Assembly: GCA_010015655.1 (NCBI GenBank)
Contig: ML976660.1
Location: 1 to 64,000 of the forward strand
DNA: 64,000 nt
Reading direction: 5' to 3'
DNA from: Bimuria novae-zelandiae CBS 107.79
Lineage: Eukaryota > Ascomycota > Dothideomycetes > Pleosporales > Didymosphaeriaceae
Part shown: positions 45,078 to 55,908 of the stretch, piece after piece
Layout of the letters: the number at the start of each line of letters is the position of its first letter
Position numbering within the stretch: the first letter of the stretch is position 1
The notes under the pieces: model-generated
Database searches by the model: none
Told to the model about the DNA's origin: nothing
Seen by the model: only the letters and a program-made list of their open reading frames with translations
Made by a program: the position numbers and the translations under genes

Positions 45078-47013
45078 ATGTGGAAACGCCTACAGGGTCA
45101 CGTCCGCGACGGACACTTCCGAGACAAAGATCGCCAAATTGGAAGTCCTGTGCTTGTTGAAACGACTTACGACGAGGATCAGCTTAGGCACATGGCAAAC
45201 GTCGCCCAAGCGCAAAATGCCAGTTACCAACCACATGCATCGTCTGCCCCACAGCCGTAGTAAGGAAGCCCTCACGCTTATTTTCTTTTTACTTATCTCA
45301 GACAGCGCGGACCTTCACCCACCACAATACGGTCAACAGTACAGGGCGTCAGAAGTGCCCACAGTTTCTTCGGTGTATTCACAGCCATCTCCGGAATTAA
45401 GATACGGCTACCATCGTCCCTCTGGCGACCAGCATTTCGACATATCTCCTCCTAGCTCACCTGAACCGGACCAGTATCAGCAAGAGAATCCTAGCCAGCC
45501 TCGACGATTTCGGTCCATGCGTGACGTATCTCCGGTTGATGAGAATCGAGGAAAGGCAGCACACTCGCCACCGGGTGGTAGCCACATACCAGTCATGAGG
45601 AAAGCACCCCCAGGCCTCCGTGACCAAGATTCCACCACGGCAACGCAGAAGTTCTGGGGAGGAAAAGTCGCGCCTAATAGTAAAGTCCTTTGGGATGAAT
45701 ATTCCGGTGAACCGACCTCAAGTAACGCAGGCAAAGCTGCGCGAGTCACGCCTGGGTCCTTTCAGAAAGAGGCTTCTCCGCCATCGGCACGTCTTCGCGA
45801 AACCGGTTACGATGTGTCTGTAACTGCAAACTCGAGAAGGAAACAAACTCTTGCAGAGCGTGCGAATCGTTACGGTCCGAAACCCGCACCAGTTGATACC
45901 AGACCGCGGGAACCTTGGAGCCGAGCGATCGGACGCGCGGAGATCGTAAAACCATTCAAAGACCAACCTTCGGACAAGCCCTTGAATGTGCGCAAAGCGG
46001 ACAACCAACGTGCGGGAGGGGTTGAAAAGACTGCACCAAACTCGCTCCGAACAGGCGCTGGACGTGTTTCCGAACGAGCTGATACCACGCCTGTCGCAGA
46101 CACCCCGGTCGCACACAACACGCATGAGGAGCCCATCAAGCCCGTAGTCCCGCTCAAAGTCGCTAGAACTTCCCCTTCTCGGGAATTTTCGTTTCCCACG
46201 TCGCCGGAGCATCCACTAGCCTCTAATCCTTACACATACAGTCCTATAACACCAACAAACAACCGACCGGCTGGACCGACTAACACGGACGTTCGAGCAA
46301 AAGCCGAACCAGCGCAGCCTCGGCCGACGACCCCAACGACTAAGGGTCTACAAAAACCATCTGAGAGCACGCCAGGATCAACGGGAGGCAAAGATAACGG
46401 CGCTACCAGTCGCTTTTCGTGGACAACCTACAGCAGCAGCACAACATACCAACATTCACCTCCACCCTCTCCCCCACCTCCGCTGCCGGTATCGCGCGTC
46501 CCAGCCGAGCCTGTATCTGCCGCATCTGCTATCCTCAGTCGCAAACGCCCTACCCAAGTCCCCGATCGGGTACCGGCTCGCAAGCCCATTGGTTCTTCTG
46601 CTGCTTCCACAGCGCGCAACACAATGATCTCGGACGGACTACCATCTCCGCGGCCAGACTCGACTTTTTCTACCAGTACAAACAAAGATCTGCCAAGGCC
46701 GCCCACGGAACTTGCAGCTGCCGACCACATAGAAGTCTTGGAGTCGCAAATGGAAGACCTGAAGGTACGACGAACCAACGTTTACAAGCTCCTTAACGAC
46801 TTGAACAACATGGCGCCGCCCAATCCGATGATCACCGACTTCAAGAGGATGAGACTGGTGGATCAGCGCAAGAAAGATTTTGAGAACGAACTGGCCGAGA
46901 TCAAGCGGGAGGAGCATGACGTGGGGTTGAAGCTGCATCGTGCGTGGCGGAAGAGGGAGAATGCTGATCCCGCGATGCAGAGTACGCTTTGGGTTCGTAG
47001 GGTCACGCGGTGA
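45078..47013 (+). CDS. Large disordered protein with a C-terminal coiled coil
   Basis: Exons 45078-45259 and 45306-47013 (46-base intron) give 629 residues starting MWKRLQGHVRDG. The protein is rich in Pro, Ser, Thr, Arg and Gln with no folded domain for about 520 residues and includes a Pro run (SPPPSPPPPLPVS). The last 100 residues form a predicted coiled coil (HIEVLESQMEDLKVRRTNVY, then KKDFENELAEIKREEHDV). It looks like a fungal cytoskeletal or polarity scaffold, but I cannot name it. An upstream exon is possible, since 45,071 follows a CACAG acceptor-like site. Confidence 0.75.
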
Positions 47014-47699
47014 ACGGGTGCTAGCGATTGCAGTGAGCACTACTGTGACTGTCTTCCATAGAAGGCTAATGGTGGAGGTGTACAGCTAGTTCTTTTCTTC
47101 CTTCGGGTATCTGTATATGTTCTTTGGCCCGCTTTTCTTTTCTTGCGTTTTTCTTCTTCTGTTACTGTTGGCTGTCGGCCTTTTGCTTTAAGATACCTTT
47201 TCCTCTCTTTAGGAGTACCACCGGTCTCGTCTCAATGCAGAGATTACATTTTCCCATGAGATTGGCACTGCAATGGTAGATATGGAAGGCGGTGGACTTA
47301 TTGATGCCAAAGTGCGTGTGCACATGGACGATTGTATAAGCATGGTATCTGCACAAATTCCGGCGGTGTGAAGTCCAGCTGCCCACATCCCTGGACACGA
47401 CTCGCAACTTCTGAAAAAGAGCCTGGCTGTACATAACAAGGATGGTCGGCATCATCAGTGACCACGGAATCTAGATTTATCGCACCGCGTTGAAGCTGTG
47501 TCAGGCTGCTGTGTACATTGCAATAGATTGTGTCCACACTTTCTGCCAGCATGTTTCTTATGCGCAAGCATTTTTAGAGTAGGCGCCCAGCGTCGAGGTC
47601 GGCAATTTCTCAGAGAAGGGTCGGCGAGACGGCGAGCGGGACCGGACATTTTTTGGCAGTCTGTTGGTTTTTAGAGCCGCGGCTTCCCATGACACTAAT
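47014..47699. other. 3' flank and entry to the repeat array
   Basis: A T-rich pyrimidine stretch follows the stop at 47,013 (about 47,090-47,170). No gene is supported. The CTAAAA and ATGGG words of the array begin near 47,575. Confidence 0.4.
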
Positions 47700-47775
47700 A
47701 CAATATCGATTTTAGAGACGTGCAAAGCAGTAGCGTTGTTGTGTGAGGGGAAAGAAAGGATGGAGTTGCAAGGGG

Positions 47776-47800
47776 TTATATATGCGGAGGTCATCTGATG
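47776..47800 (-). promoter_or_regulatory. Array module A: TATA box plus upstream box
   Basis: Minus strand: CATCAGATGA upstream, then TATATAA; CTCACACAAC, CTAAAA and ATGGGAAG follow (ATG near 47,690). Confidence 0.6.
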
Positions 47801-48029
47801 TGGTAGTCGAGTGGTACGAGGGTGTGAGAACGGGAAAGTGCGGACGGTGAGTAGCATCATCGTCGAGCCTTCCTATCGGTGGAGAGGGAAGGCGTGGGTT
47901 ATTGAGCACGGGGAGCAGGTCGAGACACATCGGGCACAAGTTTACGGCTTTGAGAAGCGGGCGGGCGACTTCCCATAATCGCGACGCTACGGGACTTATA
48001 GTGCAATGAAGCAAGGCGGAGTTGTGTAG

Positions 48030-48103
48030 AGAGAAGAAGAAGAAGAAGAAGAATAAGAAGAAGAAGAATAAGAAGAATAAGAATAAGAAGAAGAAGAAGA
48101 AGC
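48030..48103. repeat. GAA/TAA microsatellite
   Basis: About 25 trinucleotides of GAA with scattered TAA, an expansion inside the pyrimidine tract of array module B. Confidence 0.9.
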
Positions 48104-48113
48104 AGAGGTGGGT

Positions 48114-48140
48114 TTTATATGTTGCGAACGTCTGATCTGG
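48114..48140 (-). promoter_or_regulatory. Array module B: TATA box plus upstream box
   Basis: Minus strand: CCAGATCAGACG, then ATATAAAA; the following leader contains the microsatellite, then ACACAACTCC and ATGGGAAGT. Confidence 0.6.
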
Positions 48141-48457
48141 CGCCGCGACAGGGACCGAGCCCAAACATGTCTCGTTTGACGGGTGTTTTTTAGAGGAGCG
48201 GGCGACTTCCCATCAGGCCTTTAATGGTTGGTTTTTGGTGAGGCAGAGCAACCCGACGTGTTTTAGAGCAACTCAAAAGGCACCGAGAGATTTACAGCTC
48301 TGCGACAGGGACGAAGCCGGGACACATGGTCCGACATGGTCTTCTTTAATAGAAGCGAGAAACTTCCCATCGTACCTGTCCTCGTTGTTTTTTTTTGCGA
48401 GGCAAAGCAACGCGCAGTTGTGTGAGGAGAGAAGCAGAGATGCTATGGGAAAGGAGG

Positions 48458-48480
48458 TTATATACACGCCAATCATCTAG
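48458..48480 (-). promoter_or_regulatory. Array module C: TATA box plus upstream box
   Basis: Minus strand: CTAGATGATTGG, then TATATAA; CTCACACAACTGCGCG follows, then ATGGGAAGT near 48,370. A second diverged leader/ATGGGAAGT pair without TATA occurs near 48,215. Confidence 0.6.
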
Positions 48481-48771
48481 CCTCTCTCCTAAGACATTCT
48501 ATAGCTTTCATCGGCGACGAATAGTGAAGCTTGTCATCATCATATAGCTTTAATCTGAGGAACGCGCACATGGAGTGATAGAAACAATACTTTTAGGTCG
48601 ACACATTACGACTATGGAACTGAATCTTTATTGCAACCGGGCGACCAAAGTCCACATAGTGGAGAATGGTTTGATTTTAAGAGGAACTCCCCATCATCCC
48701 AAATTCTAATTGTTTTTAGTGAGAGATGGAATACATAGCTGTGTGAGGAGAAATCAGGAGGAGAGGAGGGC

Positions 48772-48800
48772 TTATATACGTGACGAGCGTCTTATCTCGC
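48772..48800 (-). promoter_or_regulatory. Array module D: TATA box plus upstream box
   Basis: Minus strand: GCGAGATAAGACG, then TATATAAG; CTCACACAG, CTAAAAAC and ATGGGGAG follow. Confidence 0.6.
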
Positions 48801-49120
48801 TCTGTGGTGGAGACTGGATTTTGAATAGAGGTGGCAGATATAGATGATGAATATTATTATTACCGTCTTGATACAAAAGTTGGTATGGCACTTATACGGA
48901 CGTTGTGGGTTCGGTTTTAGAGCGCAAACGGAGCGCCTGAGGCCGACGCATCAAACCATAGTTCTCCTGTCTTTGGAACCACCGGAGTCTGCATACGCTC
49001 TTCAGTTAACTCTTCTTAGAACCAGCAGACGTCCCATGCATTTGTAATAGTGTAGTTTTAGTAAAGCAACGAGTGATGTAGTGTGAGGAAAGAAAGAAGG
49101 CATCAGGAGCAGAGGAGGTT

Positions 49121-49145
49121 TTTATATGCGCCGCGCCGTCTGATG
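49121..49145 (-). promoter_or_regulatory. Array module E: TATA box plus upstream box
   Basis: Minus strand: ACATCAGACGG, then ATATAAAAACC; CTCACACTAC, CTAAAACT and ATGGGACG follow. Confidence 0.6.
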
Positions 49146-49558
49146 TCCTCCTTCGACATTAGAGCTAGGTAGCTGATGGTAATGTTGGTGATGACGATGC
49201 CCATCATTATCGAATATGCTAGTCATCATGTTTAAGCTTGTGTCTAAGGCAGCAACAGCGCGCCGCAGATCCAACGCATTGGGTGAAGCACTCGCGGCTT
49301 TTAACCACGGACTTCCACATTGGGAAAAGGTAATGCTTCTGCTTGATAGAAGCTCGTGTTGGAAAATGTGGATAGCACGCCGCAATCGACACATACCACC
49401 ATTCGGGGATCCTTTTTGGAAAGCCAACTCCGAATGTGTCTAGGGGTGGTAAGATTTTGGACCCCCACCAGACTTCTCATAAGACGATCTTCCCAGTGTT
49501 TTAGTGCGTTCATGAACGCAGTGCTGTGAATAATAAGAAAACAGAGAACTCAGAGGGC

Positions 49559-49587
49559 TTTTATACACTACGATCATCCGATCTCGT
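49559..49587 (-). promoter_or_regulatory. Array module F: TATA box plus upstream box
   Basis: Minus strand: GAGATCGGATGATCG, then GTATAAAAG; TCACAGCACTGCG, CTAAAACACTGG and ATGAGAAGT follow. Confidence 0.6.
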
Positions 49588-49868
49588 GCAAGAAGCGTTG
49601 ACCAAGCTTCCAGAAAGCTGTACGTGCTGCTGAAGATGGTCATCACCGTCATTGTCGTCACTCCCCACCTGCATTCCCCAAAGACCCAAGCGCAAAACCA
49701 GCGCCAGAGCGTGTAATATGCCTCAGTCTTTTTCTTTCATCCACGAATCGTTCAACCTCCAGCGAAATTCAAACCAACCCAACTCCCATGGTTAATTGTT
49801 TTCTCGTTTGTATTAGCTACTTCAGCTTCCCGACGTGTGAAGAACAAAGAAGCACAGCGTTGAGGGGG

Positions 49869-49898
49869 TTTATATACACACCGATCATCTGATCTCGC
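49869..49898 (-). promoter_or_regulatory. Array module G: TATA box plus upstream box
   Basis: Minus strand: GAGATCAGATGATCGG, then TATATAAACCCCC; TTCACACG, CTAATACAAAC and ACCATGGGAG follow. Confidence 0.65.
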
Positions 49899-50202
49899 TC
49901 CACGGCATGAAGACCAAAGTTCCAGAAAGCCCTAAGTGCTGCTGAAGCCGGACATCATCATCACCATATTCTTATAGCAGTCTATAGTCCTGTGAACAAG
50001 AGCATCCGTCTTCAGAACACAAAGCGGAGGTCTAGCCCCAGAGCATGCGTCCCTAGCATGCGATTTTACCCCAACTACGCATAACCAAAAAGAGATTACA
50101 TTTTTGGACCAAACCAACTGCCATACTTCGTTTTCCGATTGGTTTTAGTAGCTACTCCAGCTGTTCATTGTACTAAGAACGAAGAAGTACAGAGGGGAGG
50201 GG

Positions 50203-50232
50203 GTTTATATACACGTCGATCATCTGATCTCA
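50203..50232 (-). promoter_or_regulatory. Array module H: TATA box plus upstream box
   Basis: Minus strand: GAGATCAGATGATCGA, then TATATAAACCCCC; GGAGTAGCTACTAAAACC and ATGGCAG follow. Module G is its closest relative. Confidence 0.65.
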
Positions 50233-50521
50233 CGGCCTGGAAGGACTCAGCAATCTTAGCGACAACGTGGGCTACATTCATCATCACATCATGATAATAA
50301 TGAATGTGCTTCTGGCATAGAACATGGCAGGGAATTAGAACAGGTGATTAGACCAAACTCCCGAAGCCGAGACATGTATGAATTTTTAGAGCGGCTCTAT
50401 AGAAGGCTTCCACTGCCTTTTTCACAACCACCGAAAGCCCCATGGGGTCTAGTGCATTCCGTTCTGGTAGTCGCCGAACCGCGATGTAGTGTGAAAAATA
50501 AAGACGCCAAAAGTCGAGCGG

Positions 50522-50550
50522 TTTATATATTCAGACTCGTATGATATCAG
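50522..50550 (-). promoter_or_regulatory. Array module I: TATA box plus diverged upstream box
   Basis: Minus strand: CTGATATCATACGAG, then ATATATAAACC; TTCACACTACATCGCG and CCATGGGG follow. Confidence 0.55.
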
Positions 50551-50879
50551 TGCTTTGAACAGAGATGCTTAACCGAGCGTAGGACGAAGTAAAAATGATG
50601 GACATCATCATGATTCGGCACATCAATTGCGAAGTGCAAGCTCAACAGGTTCAAGGGCCCGAGAGCTTCACAGGCTCCGCATGAACATACAGAGCTTAGA
50701 TTTTCAGAAGTATTTGTCTCCATAAAGAGCTTATCCATAGGATTTATTGACCGAGAAATATTCGCCAGACTCTGCATGATTTCGGCTGTGGCGCTTTTCG
50801 AGATCACTTCTCCCGCCACGAAGAAGGTGGCAATTAATTTTAGTACGCAGAGTACTTTACAAGCGCCGCATTGTTGTAT

Positions 50880-52880
50880 ATGACGTGGGGTTTTAGAACC
50901 GCTTCTCATCATAATACCAGGGGTTCGTAGTTTTTTTTAAATAGCGAGAAATCCCACAGGCTCCGCATTTCTTAGACTTCCTAGCCTTTTTGAAAACCAC
51001 TTCTTCCTCCATCCCCGTGCTTAACTGGGCTTTTGGTAGGCGAGACATTCCGTAGGCCTCGCATATCCATGCCGAGACGGAATTTTTAGAACCACTTCCT
51101 CTCTCATAAAATCTTTCTCGTAGAGTTTAAGGCGAGAAATCCCGCAGACTCCGCCATCCATTGCCCCTATATCCTTTTTTAGTCCACAGCATGTAGAGAT
51201 CTTTCCAATGTTTATAGAACCATGGAGCACTCATGTCCCAATATCTCAAGTATTTTCTGTAGAACCCAGGTCTTCCATAAGAGAACTCGACAGAGTTTTC
51301 GTAGAAGTACACAGCGCCCCGCCATCGTTTGCTGTGATCTAGTTCTGTAGAACCGCAGAACCTCGTGAGAATTTTTGCTTGTGGTTATGAGAGAAGCCCA
51401 ACACGCATAAAGGTTCGCCGATAGTCTCTGGAGGCCCTTTTGCCCATGGCGTGAGCGAAACGGACTTTTTAGAACCACAGAGCACTCATGTGGTGGTATT
51501 AGGTCGTTTTATTGCGGCACAATCTTCTCATGACAATGATACGTTCCGCCTTCATACACCAACGCAGAGCGCCCATGCGATGCAATATGCGTGTTTCAAA
51601 ACGAGCAGAGCACCCATTGCCGACAATCCTACCATCTTAGAGAAACGGCGCCGTAATCTGGTCTTCTCGTGTTTTCGAAAGTACAGAGTTTGCATGGCGC
51701 CGGGCGCGGGTGTTTTATACACCCCCACCGCACTCATCACTGAGCGCGTTGAGATTTTGGAAACACAGTCTTCCCGTATAATAATGTGTTCTGAATTTTC
51801 ACAGAGACACGAAGATGCCCACGATTTCATCATGTATTCGCTTTTAGAACGCACGGAAGCCTCCCATATTTTCTCAGTCCGTGGGATTCCACGGAAGCAC
51901 AGAGCGCCCGTCGTCAAGGACCTTGTTTTTTTTTTGAAAGAGCACACTTCTCATGCGATCATGCTGTTTGAGTTTTCGCAGAAGCACAAAACTGCCCATG
52001 CCACTCGGCGTCATCTTTTTTTTTTTTTTAGAATGCACAGAATCCTCCTATAGAACTTCTGTATAAAAGTTTTTACAGAAGCGCAGAGCGCCCACCATCA
52101 CAGACCTAGCCAGGGTTTTTATAGGACCACGAAGCCGCGCATACCTTGCTAGGTTCGTTCTTTTTGAAACGCGTAACAGCTTGCCATGTCTTGATATCCT
52201 CTAGACTTTTACAAAAGCGCGGGCGCCGATGAACTTGGACATCGTTGTTTTTGAACCTCCCCTTCCCATCACGACGGAGCTTTAGAGTTTCGCAGAGGCA
52301 GAGCGCCCATGGTCTGGTACGTCAACGTTTTTAAAGCCAGAGAACACACATATATCGGCTGAAGTAAAATCTCTGGAGGCCCACAACACACCCATGTCGC
52401 TCTTTCGATTCTCTTTTCAGAGCCAGGAAACGTCCATGACTCGCTCTTGCGCTTGTCTGTAGACCCCCACCGCACCGCACCCATCATCGTGCACTTCAGT
52501 GTTTCCCCTCCTCCTCCCATACCCATCGGCACGCCCGAGTTTGATACACCCATACCGCCTCCATGCTGCACAACCCATCAGCTTTCTGGTCCCACTCCTC
52601 CCATAAGAAGCTTCCTCAGGCCTTTTACGGCGGCACCACAACACATCGCACCCATAGCCTTGTCATCTCTTTAATTTTAGAACTATATTCTTCCCATACC
52701 ACTCCTCCTAGTCAACTTCGACAGAAGTACAAAGACACTCATTCGCTGAGTCTCTGTGTTTTTTTAGAACCACCAGAACTCCCATCGTCGTCATCTTCCA
52801 TGGATTTTAGAAGCACGAAGGCACCCATCATCTTCCTCCAGTACCTTTTTTAGAGAAGCGCGAGAGATCCCATGATCATT
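50880..52880 (-). repeat. ~42-base degenerate tandem units (about 40 copies)
   Basis: On the plus strand T-runs followed by AGA (TTTTTAGAACCAC is common) alternate with CAGAG and a CCCAT or CTCAT word. Clear cores lie near 51,080, 51,210, 51,465, 51,840, 52,015, 52,675, 52,760, 52,800 and 52,850, with regular steps of about 38-50 bases between 51,080 and 52,450. On the minus strand a unit reads ATGGGNGC then CTGTGNTTCTAAAA. The plus frame 51451-52053 stays open through about 14 units because 42 is a multiple of three; its 14-residue periodicity follows from the DNA repeat. Confidence 0.8.
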
Positions 52881-52953
52881 GGTGACAGTGTTTTAGTTCC
52901 CGAAGGAATTGCGCAGTTGTGTGGAAGAAAGAAGAGATGCGGAGGTGGAGGGG

Positions 52954-52980
52954 ATTTATATAGATGTCAGTCGTCTGATG
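52954..52980 (-). promoter_or_regulatory. Array module J: TATA box plus upstream box
   Basis: Minus strand: ACATCAGACGAC, then CTATATAAATCC; CCACACAACTGCGC, CTAAAACACTG and ATGGGATC follow, leading directly into the 42-base unit array. Confidence 0.6.
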
Positions 52981-53213
52981 TTTGGGATTGACAAAGGCGG
53001 TTGATTGAAGGATGGTGAGTATCATCACCACACCACGACGATCGAGACACGTGATGTACTTCGTCAAGAGTTCCATTCATACGTACATATCTATTCCCAC
53101 ACTATCTTACCTCCCAGATCCAGTCCGAATTTTGACACCAACCCCATAATCTAGGATATCCTTTCCTCCCAGCCAAAAACGCCAAACATGGATCCCATAC
53201 CATTTATTTCCTC

Positions 53214-54743
53214 TCACGCCCTCGCCGCCGCCCTCTGCATATCCCTCTTAATCTTCGCCCCCACCTGCTCAATACTATCAATAAAAAACATCCTCAACTT
53301 ATCATTCTGCCACACTAACACGCCCGTATCCTTGGCATACTGCACATACTCCTTGTAATCCTCCACCTTGCCAAACCCTTTCATCAAGAACCCCTGACTC
53401 GTCTCCATGCGCTCGCGCTCGTACTCCCACAGGCGGATCTGGTCCATGACGGTGGGCGGCAGAAAGGGCTTTTTTTTCTGCATCTGCGGGTGGGCGTGCG
53501 TTTCGAGGTACTCGATGACCTGGGCCGACGTGATGCCGTAGGAGATGGCTTTGCCGATGGATTTGCGGGTTATTTTTCCGGAGACGAGGTTCGGGAAGCG
53601 CGTGCGCATGTGGGTGAAGAGGGAGAGGATGGCGATTTGGAGGAGCGAGTTGGTGTAGGCGTAGATGCGGTAGTTGGTTTCGACGATGATGAAGCCCTTG
53701 GAGGTGGCGCCGCCGCCCAAGGAGGACGCCGTCGTGGTGGCCTGGGAGAAGGCGCCAGCGTCGGAGGTGAGGGTTACGGCGAGGCGGGTCGGGTAGAAGG
53801 TGGAGGCTGATTTGTGCGGGCGGTATATTATGCCGAATTCGGCGAGGTCTTCGAGCATTTGGAGTTGGGTTGCGGAGAGGGTGGCGGTGGAGTAGTCTTG
53901 GCCGAGCTCGAGGGAGCCGAGCATGAAGAGGAAGTTGAGAATGTCCGTTTCAGACATCCTTTGCTGTAGTCGAGGTGCCATGTCAGCCGTGATCCTCTGA
54001 ACGAATGTACAGATGTAACAGAGAAGGATACACTAACCTGTGGCGCATTCCTCAAATAGGCAACCAACAAGCTCCAGACTTGCGCGTTCGTGTCCCTAAG
54101 CACAAACGTGAAGCCATCCTGCGTAATCCGCGAATGATTATAGAAGCCCGCCAGATGCAGCAAGTTCTTCGTCCCTTGGCCTATGTCCTGGCCGCCCGGA
54201 TTCCTAAAGCCCACGGTGCCTCCCACCAAGTAGAACAATATATTCTCCCACTGTCGCTGCGAGTACTTGTCGAGAAACTCTACGCTGACTCTCCGCTCCT
54301 CACTCTTATGCGACGGCACACCAAATGATCGGTGCGACCCGCTGCCCTCCAGCGCTTGCCGCAGCGACGAAGCAAAGCTCATGTACAGCTCATAGTGTGG
54401 CTTGCGCTCGTCGTCTTGTTTCGAGACGATAATGTGTAGCTTCTCGAGGATAGACAGCGCGTTTCGCTTCGTTTGCGAGGACTCTGCGCGGAACCAGGCG
54501 TCCAGATCGGCGGCGGGAAACGACGAGGGCATATAGAGGAGCGCCATGACGATCGACTTTGCTGTGCGTAAATTAGCATTACAACCCAAAGACCAGCGTG
54601 TAGAATAAGAGGAGCGTACCCAAATGTGGCAGCATGCACCGGAAAATGGCTAGCACCGTCGACGGCTGCTCATAGAGCTTCCTATGTGTCTGCACAGGCA
54701 GCTGCTCGAGATAATCGAGCGCTTGGAAAGACGAGGCCGACAT
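53214..54743 (-). CDS. TFB2: TFIIH core subunit Tfb2 (p52)
   Basis: Exons 54620-54743, 54038-54561 and 53214-53996; introns of 58 and 41 bases keep frame, giving 476 residues. The N-terminus, SFQALDYLEQLPVQTHRKLY and STVLAIFR, is typical of Tfb2. The body shows LLYMPSSFPAADLDAWF, RQWENILFYLVGG, GFTFVLRDTNAQVWSLLV and FGIIYRPH. The C-terminus has GFIIVETNYRIYAYT and FPNLV.GKITR.S, then RLWEYERERM. Tfb2 regulates the XPB/Ssl2 ATPase in transcription initiation and nucleotide-excision repair (known). Length is close to yeast Tfb2 (about 513). The start ATG is about 260 bases from the divergent thioesterase gene. Confidence 0.95.
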
Positions 54744-55006
54744 CGTGGCAGATGTGGACTTTAGGTGCGAGTACTACCGCGGTATCATGATCCTATGCCG
54801 GGGTTGCGGGCGGTCTGCTTGTGTCGCGTGGGCAGCAGTAACAAGTGAAAGAATGCAGGCAGCCGCAAGTTGAAGTTCATTGACGTTTGTTACCAATTGC
54901 CAAGTGATTCCGCTCCGCCCCCCTGCGTGCCGGGTCAGGCGTGTCGCGAACTGCCGAGCGGAAACAAACGTCACTCCTACACGACCGGAGAACAAACATT
55001 GAGAAG

Positions 55007-55908
55007 ATGCCTACGTTGAAATTCGTGCGATCTGTAAGCTTTTGATCTCCAACTTATATATTGCACGTTAATCTAATCAATTGAGCAGGTCTGGGAGTCA
55101 TTCCGCGCATCGTCCGGCCTGGAGCCGAGGTATGTATAGATTCTATCTATGTACAGCATCAGAATCGAACGTCCCATCCCACGTGCTATTCAGTATCCAA
55201 CAATTAATCGTGCAAACGCCGGAACTCTAGTTTTACTCCGGATGAAAGCTACTCATACTAACCCTCTCCCAGACTACTAGACTCTGTACACACCCCTTCT
55301 CCACCCGGGCCCCTACCTTAACCCACAACCTCGGTTTTAAAATGAATACGCAGACACATCTAACAATCGCAGCTCCGCATAACCTCCGCCACCCCTGGCC
55401 GCGTAAAATTCGAGCTCCCTATCGAGTCCCACCACACCGTCCGTCGTCCCTCATCCTTTCCCATTCCCATCCCCTCCCATCCGTCTAACCATCCCACGCC
55501 CCACAGAACCGCCTCTCCATCCTCCACGGCGGCACCATAGCCTCCCTCACCGACCTCGGCGGCTCCCTCGCCGTCGCCTCCCGCGGCCTCTTCGCGACCG
55601 GCGTATCCACCGACCTCTCCGTGACCTATCTCTCTTCTGGCGGAAAAGTAGGGGACCTTGTACGAGCCGAAGTAGTTTGTGATAAATGTGTGTCCTCCTC
55701 CCCTGCCTATCTAATATCTAATATCTAATGATGATGGGATGGCATAGTCGGCAAAACCATGGCCTTTACAAACATCCAGTTCAAGAATAGCAAGGATGAA
55801 GTATTTGCGCGCGGGAGTCATACAAAATATATCGCGCTAGCGTGGAAGGATCCGAATAACATCGTCGAGGAGCTGTCGCCGAAGCCGAGTGGGGGGAAGA
55901 AGGAGTGA
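55007..55908 (+). CDS. Hotdog-fold acyl-CoA thioesterase (THEM2/PaaI-like), six exons
   Basis: Exons 55007-55033, 55089-55129, 55273-55285, 55373-55438, 55507-55687 and 55748-55908 give 162 residues. The third exon is only 13 bases (ACTACTAGACTCT) and is needed to repair the phase; it adds LLD between GLEPR and SLRITSATPG. The core hotdog motif is NRLSILHGGTIASLTDLGGS, followed by GVSTDLSVTYLSSGGKVGD and FARGSHTKYIALAW. Family members hydrolyse medium- to long-chain or phenylacetyl-type acyl-CoA. No targeting signal is evident. One donor is GTCCGT (55439). Confidence 0.88.

Larger units (their letters stand above)
47700..52990 (-). repeat. Array of promoter-like modules and ~42-base repeats, unknown system
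   Basis: Ten degenerate copies of one module occur on the minus strand. In order each has a box like AGATCAGATGATCG, about 5-10 bases, TATATAA (or TATAAAA), a CTCC/CTTCTTTC pyrimidine tract, CACAC, mostly CTAAAA, and usually ATGGGA or ATGGGG within about 60-110 bases of the TATA box. TATA positions are 47776, 48114, 48458, 48772, 49121, 49559, 49869, 50203, 50522 and 52954. Between the last two, about 50,880-52,880 holds roughly 40 copies of a simpler unit: plus-strand TTTTTAGA, then about 12-16 bases, then CCCAT, recurring about every 42 bases. The copies differ at many positions, mostly by non-RIP changes. Short frames after ATGGG encode unrelated peptides, so coding function is unproven. 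It matches no transposon, rDNA or CRISPR structure that I know. Confidence 0.8.

Noticed and set aside
51451..52053. 200-codon plus-strand ORF as a real 14-residue repeat protein
   Set aside because: The openness follows from the 42-base DNA period and no initiation context or splice support is visible; the conserved promoter words are on the other strand. Kept only as part of the array finding.
50880..52880. CRISPR-like array
   Set aside because: Units are degenerate throughout, with no constant repeat alternating with unique spacers, and the host is a fungus with spliced genes.
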